Part shown: piece after piece, positions 51,588 to 60,537 of the stretch | Position numbering within the stretch: the first letter of the stretch is position 1 | Layout: every line of letters begins with the position of its first letter | Assembly (NCBI RefSeq): GCF_002018875.1 | Contig: NZ_MVOL01000004.1 | Span: 124,001 to 188,000, forward strand | Origin: Pseudomonas sp. MF4836 | GTDB taxonomy: Bacteria > Pseudomonadota > Gammaproteobacteria > Pseudomonadales > Pseudomonadaceae | Length of the DNA stretch: 64,000 nucleotides | Direction: 5' to 3' | Made by a program: the position numbers and the translations under genes | The notes under the pieces: generated by a model | What the model was told of the DNA's origin: nothing | The model's input: the letters and a program-made list of their open reading frames with translations, nothing else | Databases searched by the model: none

Positions 51588-53552
51588 ATGCAAGTCGATC
51601 TTGATGCTGAAGGGGAGGGCGTCCAGGCCTTGCCACGGTTTCAGCGCGCGGGGTTTCACGCTCGCCGCTTGAAACGCTGGGGGGGTGGCCTGGCCGCAGT
51701 CGCAGCGAGTGCGATGGTGCTGGCGTTGTTTGTGGTGCTGTTTGCAACGCAGTCGATCTGGCCGGTGCTGCTGATGAACCTGGCGGCGGCACTGACGGTG
51801 CTGGTCTGCGGCCTGCAATCGGCCTGGTGGGTGGCGCATTGGCGTGCCGAGGCGATGGAAAACGCACCGCCCCTGATTGTTCAGCAGACCACTCCTCCTG
51901 ACGCGGCAACCCCTGCCGCCTACGAGCGTTTGGTCGAAGGCGTGGGTCGGCGTGGTCGTGGGCTGTTATCGCAGATCGGCGCGCCGACCTTGTGGCTGGC
52001 GGCCGGCGCCTTGTTGGCGCTGTGGGCCATCGAGCAGTTCTGGAACCTGGAGTTGCCAGGCGCGGCCCTCGGTGTGTCCGCCAGTGTGGGTGCGGTGCTG
52101 GCCTTGTTGCTGGCGTTCGCCCTGCTGGTATTCGAGCGGCAACTGGCCCAGGAACACCCCGCCGAATGGCCGGAGGCCGGGGCCTTGGCACAGCTGGCGC
52201 GGGTGGCAATCATCTGCCTGATGCTGGGCGCGCTGTGCCTGTTGTTTGCCGGCGAATCCGCCGTCTGGCCGGTGCGTCTGGCGGTACTGCTGGGCGCGTT
52301 GCCCGGGTTGGTGGCGGTTGAACTGCTGCTGAGGGCGCTGTTGTCCCTGTTCAGCCCCCATCGCGCGCGCCTGGAGCCCCGGCTGCTGGCCCACAGCGTG
52401 GTCGCCGATATGCTGCGCTGGCCACCGCAACCGCTGCGAGCCCTGCAACACGAGCTGCACAACCGCTTTGGTATCGACCTGCGGCAGATCTGGGCCTTTA
52501 CCTATATGCGTCGGGCGTTGCTGCCGGTGGCGTTGGTGGTGGCCGCCGTGGGTTGGCTATTGACCGGCATTCATGAAATATCCCTCCACAATCGCGGCAT
52601 TTATGAGCGTTTCGGCAAACCGGTGGCGGTGTTCGGGCCTGGCCTGCATGCCGGGCTGCCCTGGCCGCTGGGGCGGGTGCTGAGTGTGGAAAACGGCGTG
52701 GTGCACGAGTTGGCCACCAGCGTCGGCGAGGCCGCGCAACCGGCCCAGGCCGAGCCGGCGGAAGGCCCGGCGCCCGTGGTCGCCAATCGGCTGTGGGACG
52801 CGAGCCACATCAACGACAAGTCCCAGGTGATTGCCAGTGGCAGTGGCGACAAGCAGAGCTTCCAGATCGTCAACATGGACGTGCGGTTTGTCTACCGTAT
52901 CGGCCTCGATGACAAGTCAGCGCTCGCGGCCACCTATAACAGCGCCGATGTGCCGACCCTGATCCGCAGCACCGCCAGCCGGGTGCTGGTCCATGACTTT
53001 GCTTCGCGGACCCTCGATGGCCTGCTGGGCGCAGACCGCGGCAACCTGGCCGATGATATCGGGCGCGCGGTGCAGGCCGACCTGGCGCAGCTCGACAGCG
53101 GGGTGGAAATCCTCGCCACCGTGGTCGAAGCCATTCATCCACCGGCTGGCGCTGCCAATGCCTATCACGGCGTTCAGGCTGCGCAGATCGGCGCCCAGGC
53201 GCTGATTTCCCGGGAGCGGGGTGCGGCCAGTGAGCAGACCAACCAGGCTCATTTGCAAGCCAGTGTGGTGCGCGATCAGGCCCAGGCCACGGCCCATGAA
53301 GTGCAGGCTGCGGCCCAGGCTGCCGACCTGCGTTTCACTGCCGAGCAGAAGGCCTATGCCAGCGCCGGCCAGGCGTTTGTGCTGGAGCAGTACCTGAGCC
53401 AACTGACCCAGGGCCTGGCGCACGCCAAGTTGCTGATTCTCGATCACCGTCTGGGCGGCGACAGCGCGCCGACCATTGACCTGCGTCCTTTCACTCTACC
53501 GACCGAGCTTTCGGTGCCGCGTAAAACCGCTCAGCCAGGAGCCGCCCAGTGA
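51588..53552 (+). CDS. SPFH/band-7 protein with N-terminal membrane region (HflK-like)
   Basis: 654 residues from ATG 51588 (MQVDLDAEGEGVQAL); TTG 51561 could add nine. The first 300 residues hold several membrane segments (about 25-60, 135-185, 205-230, 310-325), unusual for the family, which normally has one. The SPFH domain follows from about 330 (R-G-I-Y-E-R-F-G-K-P-V, P-G-L-H-A-G-L-P-W-P, V-R-F-V-Y-R-I). Its last part is the Ala/Gln-rich coiled coil typical of stomatin-like proteins. HflK/HflC form membrane cages that modulate FtsH, but this operon is not linked to hfq-hflX-hflKC. It overlaps the next gene by four bases. Confidence 0.85.
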   Translation: MQVDLDAEGEGVQALPRFQRAGFHARRLKRWGGGLAAVAASAMVLALFVVLFATQSIWPVLLMNLAAALTVLVCGLQSAWWVAHWRAEAMENAPPLIVQQTTPPDAATPAAYERLVEGVGRRGRGLLSQIGAPTLWLAAGALLALWAIEQFWNLELPGAALGVSASVGAVLALLLAFALLVFERQLAQEHPAEWPEAGALAQLARVAIICLMLGALCLLFAGESAVWPVRLAVLLGALPGLVAVELLLRALLSLFSPHRARLEPRLLAHSVVADMLRWPPQPLRALQHELHNRFGIDLRQIWAFTYMRRALLPVALVVAAVGWLLTGIHEISLHNRGIYERFGKPVAVFGPGLHAGLPWPLGRVLSVENGVVHELATSVGEAAQPAQAEPAEGPAPVVANRLWDASHINDKSQVIASGSGDKQSFQIVNMDVRFVYRIGLDDKSALAATYNSADVPTLIRSTASRVLVHDFASRTLDGLLGADRGNLADDIGRAVQADLAQLDSGVEILATVVEAIHPPAGAANAYHGVQAAQIGAQALISRERGAASEQTNQAHLQASVVRDQAQATAHEVQAAAQAADLRFTAEQKAYASAGQAFVLEQYLSQLTQGLAHAKLLILDHRLGGDSAPTIDLRPFTLPTELSVPRKTAQPGAAQ

Positions 53553-54598
53553 GCCAGTCTTCCCCTACCCACGAGCATCACGACGATCACCCCGGTCACG
53601 CTCACAGTCATGGCGGTCACCATCACGGGCACCACCACCATCATCATGGCGAGCCGGCAGAGGCGGGGCCCTTCCCTTGGCGGCGTATGGGCTGGGCGCT
53701 GTTGCTGGTGCTGTTTGCATTGGCTGCCGCGAGCCTGGTGCAAGTGCGTTCCGGCGAGGCCACGGTGATCACCCGCTTCGGCAACCCGGCCCGGGTGTTG
53801 CTCGACCCGGGCCTGGGGTGGCGCTGGCCGGCACCGTTCGAGGCGGCGATTCCGGTCGACCTGCGGCTGCGTACCACCTCCAGCGGTTTGCAGGATGTGG
53901 GCACCCGCGATGGCTTGCGCATCATCGTCCAGGCTTATGTGGCGTGGCAGGTGCAAGGTGACCCGGAAAACGTGAAGCGCTTTATGCGCGCGGTGCAAAA
54001 CCAGCCGGATGAGGCGGCGCGGCAGATTCGCACCTTTGTCGGCTCGGCACTGGAAACCACCGCCAGCAGTTTTGATCTGGCCAACCTGATCAACACTGAC
54101 GCGAGCAACGTGCAGATCGCCGACTTCGAGGCGCAGTTGCGCAAGCAGATCGAGCAGCAGTTGCTCAGTACCTACGGCGTGCGGGTGTTGCAGGTTGGGG
54201 TCGAACGCCTGACCTTGCCCTCGGTGACCCTGACCGCCACCGTGGATCGCATGCGCGCCGAGCGTGAAACCATCGCCACCGAACGCACCGCTATCGGCAA
54301 GCGCGAAGCGGCGCAGATTCGCTCCGCTGCCGAGCGCGAAGCGCGCATGGTGCAGGCCGACGCCACAGTGAAAGCGGCCGATATCGAAGCTCAGTCGCGG
54401 GTTGAAGCGGCGCAGATTTATGGCCGCGCCTACGCCGGTTCGCCCCAGCTGTACAACCTGCTGCGCTCCCTGGACACCTTGGGCACGGTGGTCACCCCCG
54501 GAACCAAGCTGATTTTGCGCACCGATGCGGCGCCGTTCCGGGTGTTGGTGGATGGGCCGCCGAGCCTGGGCAACAAAGCGCCCGGGTCGCAGCCATGA
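53549..54598 (+). CDS. SPFH/band-7 protein with histidine-rich N-terminus (HflC/HflK-like)
   Basis: 349 residues from GTG 53549, overlapping the previous stop as GTGA. The first 34 residues contain 16 histidines, a likely metal-binding tail facing the cytoplasm. A membrane helix follows (about 50-66), and then an SPFH domain with V-I-T-R-F-G-N-P-A-R-V, P-G-L-G-W-R-W-P-A-P-F-E and V-Q-A-Y-V-A-W-Q. A coiled coil rich in Arg, Glu and Ala (about 230-300) precedes the end. A metal-binding tail beside a metal ATPase gene suggests metal handling. It overlaps the third SPFH gene by four bases. Confidence 0.85.
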   Translation: MSQSSPTHEHHDDHPGHAHSHGGHHHGHHHHHHGEPAEAGPFPWRRMGWALLLVLFALAAASLVQVRSGEATVITRFGNPARVLLDPGLGWRWPAPFEAAIPVDLRLRTTSSGLQDVGTRDGLRIIVQAYVAWQVQGDPENVKRFMRAVQNQPDEAARQIRTFVGSALETTASSFDLANLINTDASNVQIADFEAQLRKQIEQQLLSTYGVRVLQVGVERLTLPSVTLTATVDRMRAERETIATERTAIGKREAAQIRSAAEREARMVQADATVKAADIEAQSRVEAAQIYGRAYAGSPQLYNLLRSLDTLGTVVTPGTKLILRTDAAPFRVLVDGPPSLGNKAPGSQP

Positions 54599-55656
54599 GC
54601 GATAAGGTTCCACGTGGAACAAATGAACTGGCCAGCCCCTGGATTCAGGCCGGCCGCCTGGCGTTTCTGGCGCTGTACGGCGTCACGATCCTCGCGGCAG
54701 TGGCCTGGGCGTTTTCCAACGTGCGGCAAATCGATCCGCAAAACCGCGCGGTGGTCGTGCACTTTGGTGCTCTGGAACGGATTCAAAATGCCGGGCTGCT
54801 CCTGGCCTGGCCGCGTCCCTTTGAGCAGGTGGTATTGCTACCAGCGGCCGATCGGGTGATCGAGCGTCGGGTGACCAGCCTGCTGCGCTCCGATGCGGCG
54901 TTGCAAGGCGACCGGGTCGCCAGTTTTGCCACGCCCCTGAGCGATACCCTGGCCGGGTCCGGTTACCTGCTGACCGGCGATGCCGGGGTGGTGCAACTGG
55001 ATGTGCGGGTGTTCTACAAGGTCAACGAGCCTTATGCCTTTGTCTTGCAGGGCGAACACGTGCTGCCGGCCCTCGACCGGCTGGTGACCCGCAGCGCCGT
55101 GGCCCTGACCGCCGCCCGCGACCTGGACACTATCCTGGTCGCGCGGCCGGAACTGATCGGTGCCGACAACCTGGCCGCCGAACGCCGCGAGCGATTGCGC
55201 GGTGATCTGGTGCAGGGCATCAACCAGCGCCTGACAGAGCTGACCGCCACCGGTCAGGGCATCGGTATCGAAGTGACCCGGGTCGATGTGCAATCGAGCC
55301 TGCCCGGGCCCGCCGTCAGCGCCTTCAATGCGGTGCTGACGGCCAGCCAGCAGGCTGACAAAGCCGTGGCCAATGCCCGCACCGACGCCGAAAAACTCAT
55401 CCAGGGTGCCAACGAACAGGCCGACCGGGCGTTGCAAGTGGCCCACGCCCAAGCCGGCGAACGGCTGGCCAAGGCCCAGGCCGACACCGCGACCATCCAG
55501 AGCCTGGCGGTGGCCCAGCAGCAGGGCACCGACCCGGAGATGCTGCTGCGGATCTACCGCGAGCGCCTGCCGAAGATTCTCGGCCAGGCCGCCTCGGTGA
55601 CCACGGTCAACCCTAAAGATGATTCCCGCCTGATCATTCAGGGAGCCGAACAATGA
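54595..55656 (+). CDS. Third SPFH/band-7 protein (HflK-like)
   Basis: 353 residues from ATG 54595, overlapping the upstream stop by four bases. One membrane helix (about 22-42) is followed by an SPFH domain (R-A-V-V-V-H-F-G-A-L-E-R, A-W-P-R-P-F-E, then V-R-V-F-Y-K-V-N-E-P) and an Ala/Gln-rich coiled coil (about 240-300). It is related to the two preceding proteins but diverged from both. A parS site spans its fourth to tenth codons. It overlaps the ATPase start by four bases, so all four proteins should be made together. Confidence 0.85.
   Translation: MSDKVPRGTNELASPWIQAGRLAFLALYGVTILAAVAWAFSNVRQIDPQNRAVVVHFGALERIQNAGLLLAWPRPFEQVVLLPAADRVIERRVTSLLRSDAALQGDRVASFATPLSDTLAGSGYLLTGDAGVVQLDVRVFYKVNEPYAFVLQGEHVLPALDRLVTRSAVALTAARDLDTILVARPELIGADNLAAERRERLRGDLVQGINQRLTELTATGQGIGIEVTRVDVQSSLPGPAVSAFNAVLTASQQADKAVANARTDAEKLIQGANEQADRALQVAHAQAGERLAKAQADTATIQSLAVAQQQGTDPEMLLRIYRERLPKILGQAASVTTVNPKDDSRLIIQGAEQ
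54606..54621. other. parS site (one mismatch), distal
   Basis: GGTTCCACGTGGAACA, identical to the recF-internal copy at 9707 and one base off the perfect parS. It encodes part of K-V-P-R-G-T-N at the start of the third SPFH protein, about 41 kb from oriC and 45 kb from the first parS. Confidence 0.8.
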
Positions 55657-57557
55657 CCGCACACACTCATGCCGCTCCGCCCGCGAGCATGCTGACTTCC
55701 GTCGAACAACGCAGTGCCGCCCGGCAACTGACCCTGGCCATGCTGGCCCTGGGCTTGCTCGGCCTGGGCCTGGCCTGGCGCTGGCTGGCGCCGGAGCAGG
55801 AGGGTGTCAGCCAATTGCTGCTGGGTGTGGCCTCGTTGCTGGTAGCGGTGCCGGTGATGCGTTCGGCCTGGTACAGCCTGCGCTACCCGAGCCTGCACGG
55901 CATCACCGATCAACTGATCGCCTTGGCCATGCTCGGTGCCTGGGCGACCGGCGACCTGCTGACGGCGGCGCTGCTGCCGATCATCATGATCTTCGGCCAT
56001 GTGCTGGAAGAGCGCAGTGTCATCGGCTCCCAGGAAGCGATCCATGCCCTGGGGCGCCTGACCCGCAGTCATGCACGCCTGGTGCAGGCCGATGGCAGTG
56101 TGCGCGAAGTGGATAACTCGATCCTCAAGGCCGGCGATATTGTGGAGGTGCGCGCCGGCGACCGGGTGCCCGCCGATGGCCTGGTGTTGTCCGGGCAGGC
56201 GAGCCTGGACACCGCGCCGATTACCGGTGAGTCGGTGCCGCTGGAGGCCAGCGTCGGCACTTTGGTATTTGGCGGGGCGATCAATCTCGATGGCTTGTTG
56301 CGCCTGGAGGTCACCCGCACCGGCAATGAGTCGACCCTGGGCAAGGTCATCGCCCTGATGCAAAGCGCCGAACGTTCCAAGCCGCCCATCACCCGTCTGC
56401 TGGAGCGTTATGCCGGCAGCTATATGGTGCTGGTGTTGCTGCTGGCGGCGGTGACCTGGTTTGTCACCAACGACGCGCAGGCCATGCTCGCGGTGCTGGT
56501 GGCGGCCTGCCCTTGTGCGCTGGTGCTGTCGGCCCCGGCCACGGCCATTGCCGGAATCGCGGTGGCGGCCCGCCACGGCATATTGATCCGCAGCTCGGCT
56601 TTCCTCGAGGAGTTGGCCGACCTGACGTCGCTGGTGGTGGACAAGACCGGGACCCTGACTTACGGCACCCTGCGTTTGCAGTCCATCGACAGCCCGCAGG
56701 CAGACCACGGCGCATTGCTCAGCCTGGCGGCCAGCCTCGGTTCCGCCAGCAGTCACCCGGTAAGCCGCGCCTTGGCCGGGTTGGTGGGTCAGGAACAGCT
56801 CCAGGCACTGAGCGATATTCGTGAGCGCCAGGGGCTGGGCGTGGTCGCGCAAACCCTTGAAGGCGAAGCAGCCCTGGGTCGCCCCGAGCTGTTCGAGCAG
56901 TTGGGCATCAGCACCACCCCGGTGCCGGGCCATGAGGGGCCGATTGCCGGACTGGCCTTGAATGGGGAGTTTCTGGCCTGGCTGCTGCTGGCAGACAGCG
57001 TCAAACCCGAAGCGCGCGCGGCCCTCGATGAACTGCGTGAGTTGGGCCTGGGCCGCCAGTTGCTGCTGACCGGCGACCGACAGAGCGTGGCCGACAGCCT
57101 GGCGCTGGAGGTGGGGATCCGCGATGTGCAAGCCCAGGCCTTGCCCGAAGACAAACTCAACCGGGTGCTGCAAGAGATCGACAGCGGCTTCCGGCCGATG
57201 GTGGTGGGGGACGGGATCAACGATTCCCTGGCACTCAAGGCCGGCGTGGTCGGCGTGGCCATGGGCGCGGGCGGTGCCGATATCGCCCTGGCTTCGGCGG
57301 ATGTGGTGCTGATCGGCAGCGACCTGCGGCGCCTCGGCACCTGTGTGCGCTTGAGCCGGCAATGCCGGCAGACCTTGCAGGTCAATGTGATCATCGGCCT
57401 GGGCTGGACCCTGGCCATTGTCGCCTTTGCCGCGTTCGGCTGGCTCGGTGCGGCAGGGGCGATGATTGCGGCAGTGCTGCACAACCTCAGCACATTGCTG
57501 GTGCTGGGTAACGCCGGGCGCTTGCTGCGCTTCCAGGAGCCGCTGCTCAAACTCTAA
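55653..57557 (+). CDS. Heavy-metal P1B-type ATPase
   Basis: 634 residues from ATG 55653. Motifs: T-G-E-S at about 190; C286-P-C288 in the transport helix; phosphorylation site D330-K-T-G-T-L-T; the H-P pair in S-S-H-P-V-S; G-D-G-I-N-D near 519. There is no N-terminal HMA metal-binding domain, only a short tail with two histidines, and the histidine-rich tail of the SPFH protein may substitute. CPC suggests Zn/Cd/Pb or Cu; the last helix has A-V-L-H-N-L-S-T instead of the Asp of ZntA-type pumps, so specificity is uncertain. Last gene of the four-gene unit. Confidence 0.93.
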   Translation: MTAHTHAAPPASMLTSVEQRSAARQLTLAMLALGLLGLGLAWRWLAPEQEGVSQLLLGVASLLVAVPVMRSAWYSLRYPSLHGITDQLIALAMLGAWATGDLLTAALLPIIMIFGHVLEERSVIGSQEAIHALGRLTRSHARLVQADGSVREVDNSILKAGDIVEVRAGDRVPADGLVLSGQASLDTAPITGESVPLEASVGTLVFGGAINLDGLLRLEVTRTGNESTLGKVIALMQSAERSKPPITRLLERYAGSYMVLVLLLAAVTWFVTNDAQAMLAVLVAACPCALVLSAPATAIAGIAVAARHGILIRSSAFLEELADLTSLVVDKTGTLTYGTLRLQSIDSPQADHGALLSLAASLGSASSHPVSRALAGLVGQEQLQALSDIRERQGLGVVAQTLEGEAALGRPELFEQLGISTTPVPGHEGPIAGLALNGEFLAWLLLADSVKPEARAALDELRELGLGRQLLLTGDRQSVADSLALEVGIRDVQAQALPEDKLNRVLQEIDSGFRPMVVGDGINDSLALKAGVVGVAMGAGGADIALASADVVLIGSDLRRLGTCVRLSRQCRQTLQVNVIIGLGWTLAIVAFAAFGWLGAAGAMIAAVLHNLSTLLVLGNAGRLLRFQEPLLKL

Positions 57558-57696
57558 GGGGCAGGCGGCTGCGGCGCTTGGAACTTTGCCGAACTGCACG
57601 ACGTCCTCTGTCCAGAGGGCGTGGCTTTTCAGGTGATCATTGGCGGGAATTTCGGGTACTTGATGGCGGTTTGCCGCGTCGAGTCTTATAGAAACC

Positions 57697-57715
57697 GGCT
57701 ATCAGATCGATAGCC
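57697..57715. promoter_or_regulatory. Palindrome upstream of cfa
   Basis: GGCTATC and GATAGCC flank AGATC, a 19-base near-palindrome with perfect 7-base arms, 60 bases upstream of the cfa ATG. It sits in the 218-base gap after the ATPase gene, where the cfa promoter must lie. Operator or transcript hairpin; I cannot tell which. Confidence 0.45.
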
Positions 57716-57775
57716 TGCTAATTTTCGCTGATGGTCTACCCTCATTTCAGACGTCTGAAACCAGGGGGTTATTCC

Positions 57776-58963
57776 ATGCTCGCGCAACTTCCACCGGCCT
57801 TACAGAATCTGCATCTACCGCTTCGTTTGCGGCTCTGGGATGGCCACGAGTTCAATCTGGGGCCAGCCCCCAGCGTCACTATTGTGGTCAAGGACCCGCA
57901 ATTGGTTGCCCAATTCACCCACCCCAGCCTGGACCTGCTGGGGGGTGCCTTCGTTGAAGGCAAGCTGGAGCTCGAGGGCTCGATCAGCGACGTGATCCGA
58001 GTGTGTGACGAGTGGAGCCAGGCCCTGCTGGACGAGGACGACGCTGTGCAGCCGGCCCGCGCCGAGCATGACAAGGCCACCGATGCCGCCGCCATTTCCT
58101 ACCACTACGACCTGTCCAACGCGTTCTACCAGCTCTGGCTCGACAGTGACATGGCCTATTCCTGCGCCTATTTCGAGACTGGCAGCGAAACCCTCGAACA
58201 AGCTCAGCAAGCCAAATTCCGCCATCTGTGCCGCAAGCTGCGCCTGCAGCCCGGCGAGTATCTGCTGGATGTCGGCTGCGGCTGGGGGGGCCTGGCGCGC
58301 TATGCGGCGCGGGAATTCGGGGTCAAGGTTTTCGGCATCACCCTGAGCAAGGAACAGTTGGCCCTGGCCCGCGAGCGAGTGATCGCCGAAGGCCTGGAAG
58401 ACCAGGTCGAGCTGCAACTGCTCGACTACCGCGATCTGCCCCAGGACGGGCGCTTCGACAAGGTGGTCAGCGTCGGCATGTTCGAGCACGTCGGCCACGC
58501 CAACCTGGCCCAGTACTGCAAGACCCTGTTCGGCGCGGTGCGTGAAGGCGGTCTGGTGATGAACCACGGCATCACCGCCAAGCACACCGACGGCCGTCCG
58601 GTCGGACGTGGGGCCGGGGACTTTATCGAACGTTATGTATTCCCCAATGGCGAGTTGCCGCACCTGGCGATGATCTCGGCCGAGATCAGCGAGGCCGGCC
58701 TGGAAGTGGTCGACGTCGAAAGCCTGCGCCTGCATTACGCGCGGACCCTGGACCACTGGAGCGAGCGCCTGGAAGACAACCTGGAGGCCGCCGGCAAGCT
58801 GGTGCCCGAACAGGCCCTGCGGATCTGGCGCCTGTACCTGGCCGGCTGCGCCTATGCGTTCGCCCGGGGCTGGATCAATCTGCACCAGATCCTTGCGGTC
58901 AAGGCCCGGGCCGATGGCAGCCATGAGCTGCCCTGGACCCGTGACGACCTCTACTACCCCTGA
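57776..58963 (+). CDS. cfa: Cyclopropane-fatty-acyl-phospholipid synthase
   Basis: 395 residues from ATG 57776 (MLAQLPPALQNLHLP), preceded by AGGGGG; the open frame before it is not family-like. Cfa transfers a methylene from S-adenosylmethionine to cis double bonds of membrane phospholipids. The SAM motif is L-L-D-V-G-C-G-W-G-G-L-A, preceded by the Y-H-Y-D-L-S-N-A-F-Y and Y-S-C-A-Y-F segments and followed by S-V-G-M-F-E-H-V-G. The protein is soluble and slightly longer than E. coli Cfa. It is convergent with cls, three bases away. Confidence 0.96.
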   Translation: MLAQLPPALQNLHLPLRLRLWDGHEFNLGPAPSVTIVVKDPQLVAQFTHPSLDLLGGAFVEGKLELEGSISDVIRVCDEWSQALLDEDDAVQPARAEHDKATDAAAISYHYDLSNAFYQLWLDSDMAYSCAYFETGSETLEQAQQAKFRHLCRKLRLQPGEYLLDVGCGWGGLARYAAREFGVKVFGITLSKEQLALARERVIAEGLEDQVELQLLDYRDLPQDGRFDKVVSVGMFEHVGHANLAQYCKTLFGAVREGGLVMNHGITAKHTDGRPVGRGAGDFIERYVFPNGELPHLAMISAEISEAGLEVVDVESLRLHYARTLDHWSERLEDNLEAAGKLVPEQALRIWRLYLAGCAYAFARGWINLHQILAVKARADGSHELPWTRDDLYYP

Positions 58964-58966
58964 GCG

Positions 58967-60406
58967 TTAGAGGATCGGTGAGATAAGCCGGGCGACCCGC
59001 ATGCCCAGTTGTTGCAGGCGGTGGGTTTCCCGGCTTTCTTCCTGGGCGATCTCGTGGGCCTGGGCGAAATCGGCGATCAGCATGCTTTCGACCTCAGCGG
59101 CGAACGCTTGGTCGACGGTCAGCAGCATCACCTCAAAATTGAGCCGGAACGAGCGGTTGTCCAGGTTGGCGCTGCCGATGGCGCTGATCTCGTTGTCCAC
59201 CAGCACCACTTTCTGATGCAGGAACCCCGGCTGATAACGGAACACCCGCACCCCGGCCCGCACCGCTTCGAAGGCGTACAGGCTGGAGGCGGCGTAGACA
59301 ATGCGGTGGTCGGGCCGTGAGGGCAGCAGGATGCGCACATCGACTCCGCGCAGGGCCGCCAGGCGCAGTGCGGCGAATACGGCTTCGTCGGGGATGAAGT
59401 ATGGGCTGGTGATCCACACCCGCTCGGTGGCGGCGTGGATCGCTTCGACAAAGAACAGCGAGCAGGTCTCATAAGGGTCGGCCGGGCCGCTGGCCAGGAC
59501 CTGGCACAGCACCCCTTCATCGGGGTAGGTGTCCGGCAGGATCAGCGGCGGCAATTGCCGCGAGGCCCAGTACCAGTCTTCGGCGAACGACTCCTGCAGG
59601 CAGGCCACCACCGGGCCGCTGACTTGCACGTGGGTATCGCGCCACGGTGCCAGGGGCGATTTTTTGCCCAGGTACTCGTCCCCCACGTTATGCCCGCCGA
59701 CAAACCCCAGCAGCCCGTCGACCACGACAATCTTGCGGTGATTACGGAAGTTGACCTGAAAACGATTGAGCCAGCCGCTACGGGTGGCGAAGGCGTGCAC
59801 TTCGACCCCGGCGTCGCGCAGGGTCTGCACATAGGCATGGGGCAGGGAATGGCTGCCGATGCGGTCGTACAGCAGGTGAATGGCCACGCCTTCGGCGGCT
59901 TTCTTCAGCAGCAGGCTTTGCAGGCGGCGCCCCAAATCGTCGTCATGGATGATGAAGAACTGGATCAGCACCGCCGTCCGTGCCCGGCTGATGGCATCGA
60001 AAATCGCCGCGAAGGTGGCGTCACCATTGATCAACAACTGCAATTGATTGCTCGCCAGACACGGCATGCGCCCCAGCTTGGGCATCGCCCGCAGCGACGC
60101 ATAGGCGGCGGAGGCGCGGGCGCTGAGGGCCTCTTCGATCCAGGGACGCCAGTTCAGTTCGTTGATGGCTTTGCGCATTTCCAGGTTGGCCTGGCGTCGC
60201 GCCTTGATGTACGCGTCGAAGGTGCTGCGGCCAAAAACCAGGTAGGGGATCAGGGTCAGGTAGGGGATGAACATCAGCGACAGTGCCCAGGCAATCGCGC
60301 CTTGGGCCGTACGCACGGTCAGCACCGCGTGGATGGCGGCGATCAATCCGAGGAAGTGCAACAGTGCGATCAAATAACCGAAGATATGCGGACCGAAATA
60401 ATCCAT
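58967..60406 (-). CDS. cls: Cardiolipin synthase
   Basis: 479 residues from ATG 60406 ([15 protein letters not shown]), the usual length. Cls joins two phosphatidylglycerols into cardiolipin and glycerol. Two membrane helices (about 8-27, 38-58) are followed by two phospholipase D HKD motifs, N-H-R-K-I-V-V-V-D (about 225) and H-Q-K-V-V-L-V-D (about 405), each followed by the G-G-H-N or G-S-A-N segment. It lies next to cfa, so two membrane-modifying enzymes adjoin. ATG 60406 is preferred over the longer frame to 60448. Confidence 0.97.
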   Translation of the reverse strand: MDYFGPHIFGYLIALLHFLGLIAAIHAVLTVRTAQGAIAWALSLMFIPYLTLIPYLVFGRSTFDAYIKARRQANLEMRKAINELNWRPWIEEALSARASAAYASLRAMPKLGRMPCLASNQLQLLINGDATFAAIFDAISRARTAVLIQFFIIHDDDLGRRLQSLLLKKAAEGVAIHLLYDRIGSHSLPHAYVQTLRDAGVEVHAFATRSGWLNRFQVNFRNHRKIVVVDGLLGFVGGHNVGDEYLGKKSPLAPWRDTHVQVSGPVVACLQESFAEDWYWASRQLPPLILPDTYPDEGVLCQVLASGPADPYETCSLFFVEAIHAATERVWITSPYFIPDEAVFAALRLAALRGVDVRILLPSRPDHRIVYAASSLYAFEAVRAGVRVFRYQPGFLHQKVVLVDNEISAIGSANLDNRSFRLNFEVMLLTVDQAFAAEVESMLIADFAQAHEIAQEESRETHRLQQLGMRVARLISPIL

Positions 60407-60537
60407 GGGGCAGCCTTGCTCCTGAAGACTCAATGCGTAACAGACCATGTTCCACGGCGAATGTCGCTATTTAATTGGCCATGCAACGCAAGTCGATTTT
60501 TGACGTCTAACGGCCACTACTGTCTAGGAGCTTCTCG

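Noticed and set aside
53549..55656. Canonical hflK-hflC pair
   Set aside because: The housekeeping pair lies in the hfq-hflX operon; here there are three divergent SPFH genes with a metal ATPase, so the gene symbols were not applied.
55653..57557. Copper-specific pump assignment
   Set aside because: CPC alone does not separate Cu from Zn/Cd pumps, and the last-helix residues of Cu pumps are not seen, so no metal was assigned.
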